64,000 bases of DNA, from contig CM077153.1 in the NCBI GenBank assembly GCA_039583875.1, forward strand, positions 112,588,568-112,652,567. Reading direction: 5' to 3'. Each line of letters opens with the position of its first letter. Position 1 is the stretch's first letter. Origin of the DNA: Platanthera guangdongensis. Lineage: Eukaryota; Streptophyta; Magnoliopsida; Asparagales; Orchidaceae. Below the pieces are notes generated by a model, which was not told the origin of the DNA, made no database searches, and saw only the letters and a list, made by a program, of their open reading frames with translations. Made by a program: the position numbers and the translations under genes. Positions 63,150 through 64,000 of the stretch are shown here, in pieces.

Positions 63150-64000
63150 CCTGGAGATTGAGGACTTCCGAGTAGAATCGGTCCCTGTCCCATCGTGGAA
63201 AAAGAAGATTCGTCCCAGGACTCCTTCATCATCTGCGTCAAAGCATTCAACCGGAACGTTGATCGGCCCTAGCCTTCGTCCTCGACCTCCACACATTCCT
63301 GATAAGTTTCAGCTACTTCCTTACCTTTAGAGGTGGACGGCTTTGAAGAAGAGTCTTTCTTGCTCAAGTCAATCTTGCCCTCGGCAAGCATCTTCTCTAT
63401 TAGCATATGAAGGGCCTTGCAAACCTCAGTCAAGTGGCCCTTCTATTTGTGGAACTGGCAGAAGTGCGCATTGTTCCTTGGCCTCCACTCTCTCTGAGGC
63501 CCTTGCTTCTTTTCCTCCGATTTCTTTTGCAAAATCTGGATGTCTTCGTCAAGATCCAGACCTGTAATTTCCTCCATGGATCTAGTATCACATTGGCTCG
63601 GAGGAGGCAAGGATGCTTGCTGGAGGATGGGATGCGCTTAGAGAGGAATGGCGGGAGTGGCGGCCAATGACAGTCTCTGATCTTGAAACTGTTGATGGTC
63701 GAAAAGGTTTCTTATGGCGGAAATTCCGGCCCCTTTGAGAAGGAGGCTGGAAATCTGGGTGAGGGGGCTTGCTGTGAGAAGAACCGGATGCATCCCTACC
63801 TTCAGTCTTAGCTGTCAGGGATGAAACATACGTGGGGTTGGCGTTCTTGCCTTCAATGAAGCGGCTCACCATGGCGATCAGCTCTTGGTATGTCTCTGGT
63901 GCCTTTGTTGTTGCTTTAAATTTCAAGGGGTCTTCCTGGAGGCCATGAATTAAGACAACCTTATAGTAGTCGGGGTTCACATTCCTTACCCCTTGAATCT
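63150..64000 (-). pseudogene. gag of E11, C-terminal part
   Basis: The minus strand reads gag from the window edge: FKATTKAPETYQEL, RFIEGKNANPTYVSSL, the basic linker and the zinc knuckle FCQFHK.KGHLTEVC, where a TAG replaces the GAA of E10. Gag passes into protease without the TGA that ends E10 gag. The N-terminal half is outside the window. Confidence 0.85.

Larger units (their letters stand above)
52279..64000 (-). mobile_element. E11: Tat-lineage element with antisense genes, runs off the window
   Basis: A close relative of E10 in the opposite orientation. From left: 3' LTR, PPT, aORF1 and aORF2 on the plus strand, 137-bp repeats, a 1-kb inverted block, integrase, archaeal-type RNase H, RNase H, RT, protease and gag. 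The 5' LTR is beyond 64000. It is inserted in E8; the 5 bp before it are CCGGG, but the other target copy is outside the window. Confidence 0.93.

Overview
The window is repeat-rich plant nuclear DNA, most likely pericentromeric or other heterochromatin of a flowering plant (probably a eudicot; the species cannot be read from the sequence). I see no host gene, rRNA gene, tRNA gene or CRISPR array. Nearly everything is retrotransposon: chromovirus, Tekay-type, Athila-like and Tat-lineage Ty3/gypsy elements, Sirevirus-type Ty1/copia elements and one LINE 3' end. Elements are named E1-E11 below.

Layout. 1-1560: E1, 3' end of a chromovirus (chromodomain plus LTR). About 1600-2290: E2, PPT and truncated LTR of a Sirevirus-like copia element. 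2291-3790 (-): E3, LTR and integrase/chromodomain of a Tekay/Del-type chromovirus. 3791-5943 (-): E4, LTR and 3' ORF of a Sirevirus-like element. 5945-7014: E5, LINE tail with RNase H, then a (TA)27 tract. 7180-26060: E6, a decayed Sirevirus with an extra env-like ORF, split by E7. E7 (11386-20209, -) is a complete Tat-lineage insertion with LTRs, a perfect 5-bp target duplication, gag and two antisense genes but no pol. 26061-30552 plus 49755-52278: E8, Athila-like sequence in the order LTR-internal-LTR-internal. Its middle LTR is split by E9 (30553-49754), a pol-deleted chromovirus carrying an open acidic ORF. E9 is split by E10 (34047-47249), a full-structure Tat element with gag, protease, RT, two RNase H domains, integrase, a 137-bp tandem repeat and two antisense genes. 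52279-64000 (-): E11, a close relative of E10 that runs off the window and contains a 1-kb internal inversion.

The main biological signal is in the three Tat elements (E7, E10, E11). Each carries, antisense to gag-pol and next to the 3' LTR, two genes: a coiled-coil protein (aORF1) and a three-exon protein with a domain resembling the 'putative gypsy type transposon' (Transposase_28) family (aORF2). Each gene has its own TATA box, and short GT-AG introns lie at matching positions in all three. E7 has kept gag and both antisense genes while losing all of pol, as expected of a non-autonomous element that still makes its own structural and accessory proteins. The Tat primer-binding region also lacks the usual TGG start. 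Several unrelated LTR families here independently carry near-perfect hairpin or palindrome words.

Insertion order from nesting: E6 before E7; E8 before E9 before E10; E8 before E11. E7's LTR pair differs at about a dozen sites by eye, E10's at a few percent and E9's at about 5 percent, which fits that order. Element boundaries are by eye from TG...CA ends, PPTs, PBSs and target duplications where visible; family names are by recognition, not by database search.
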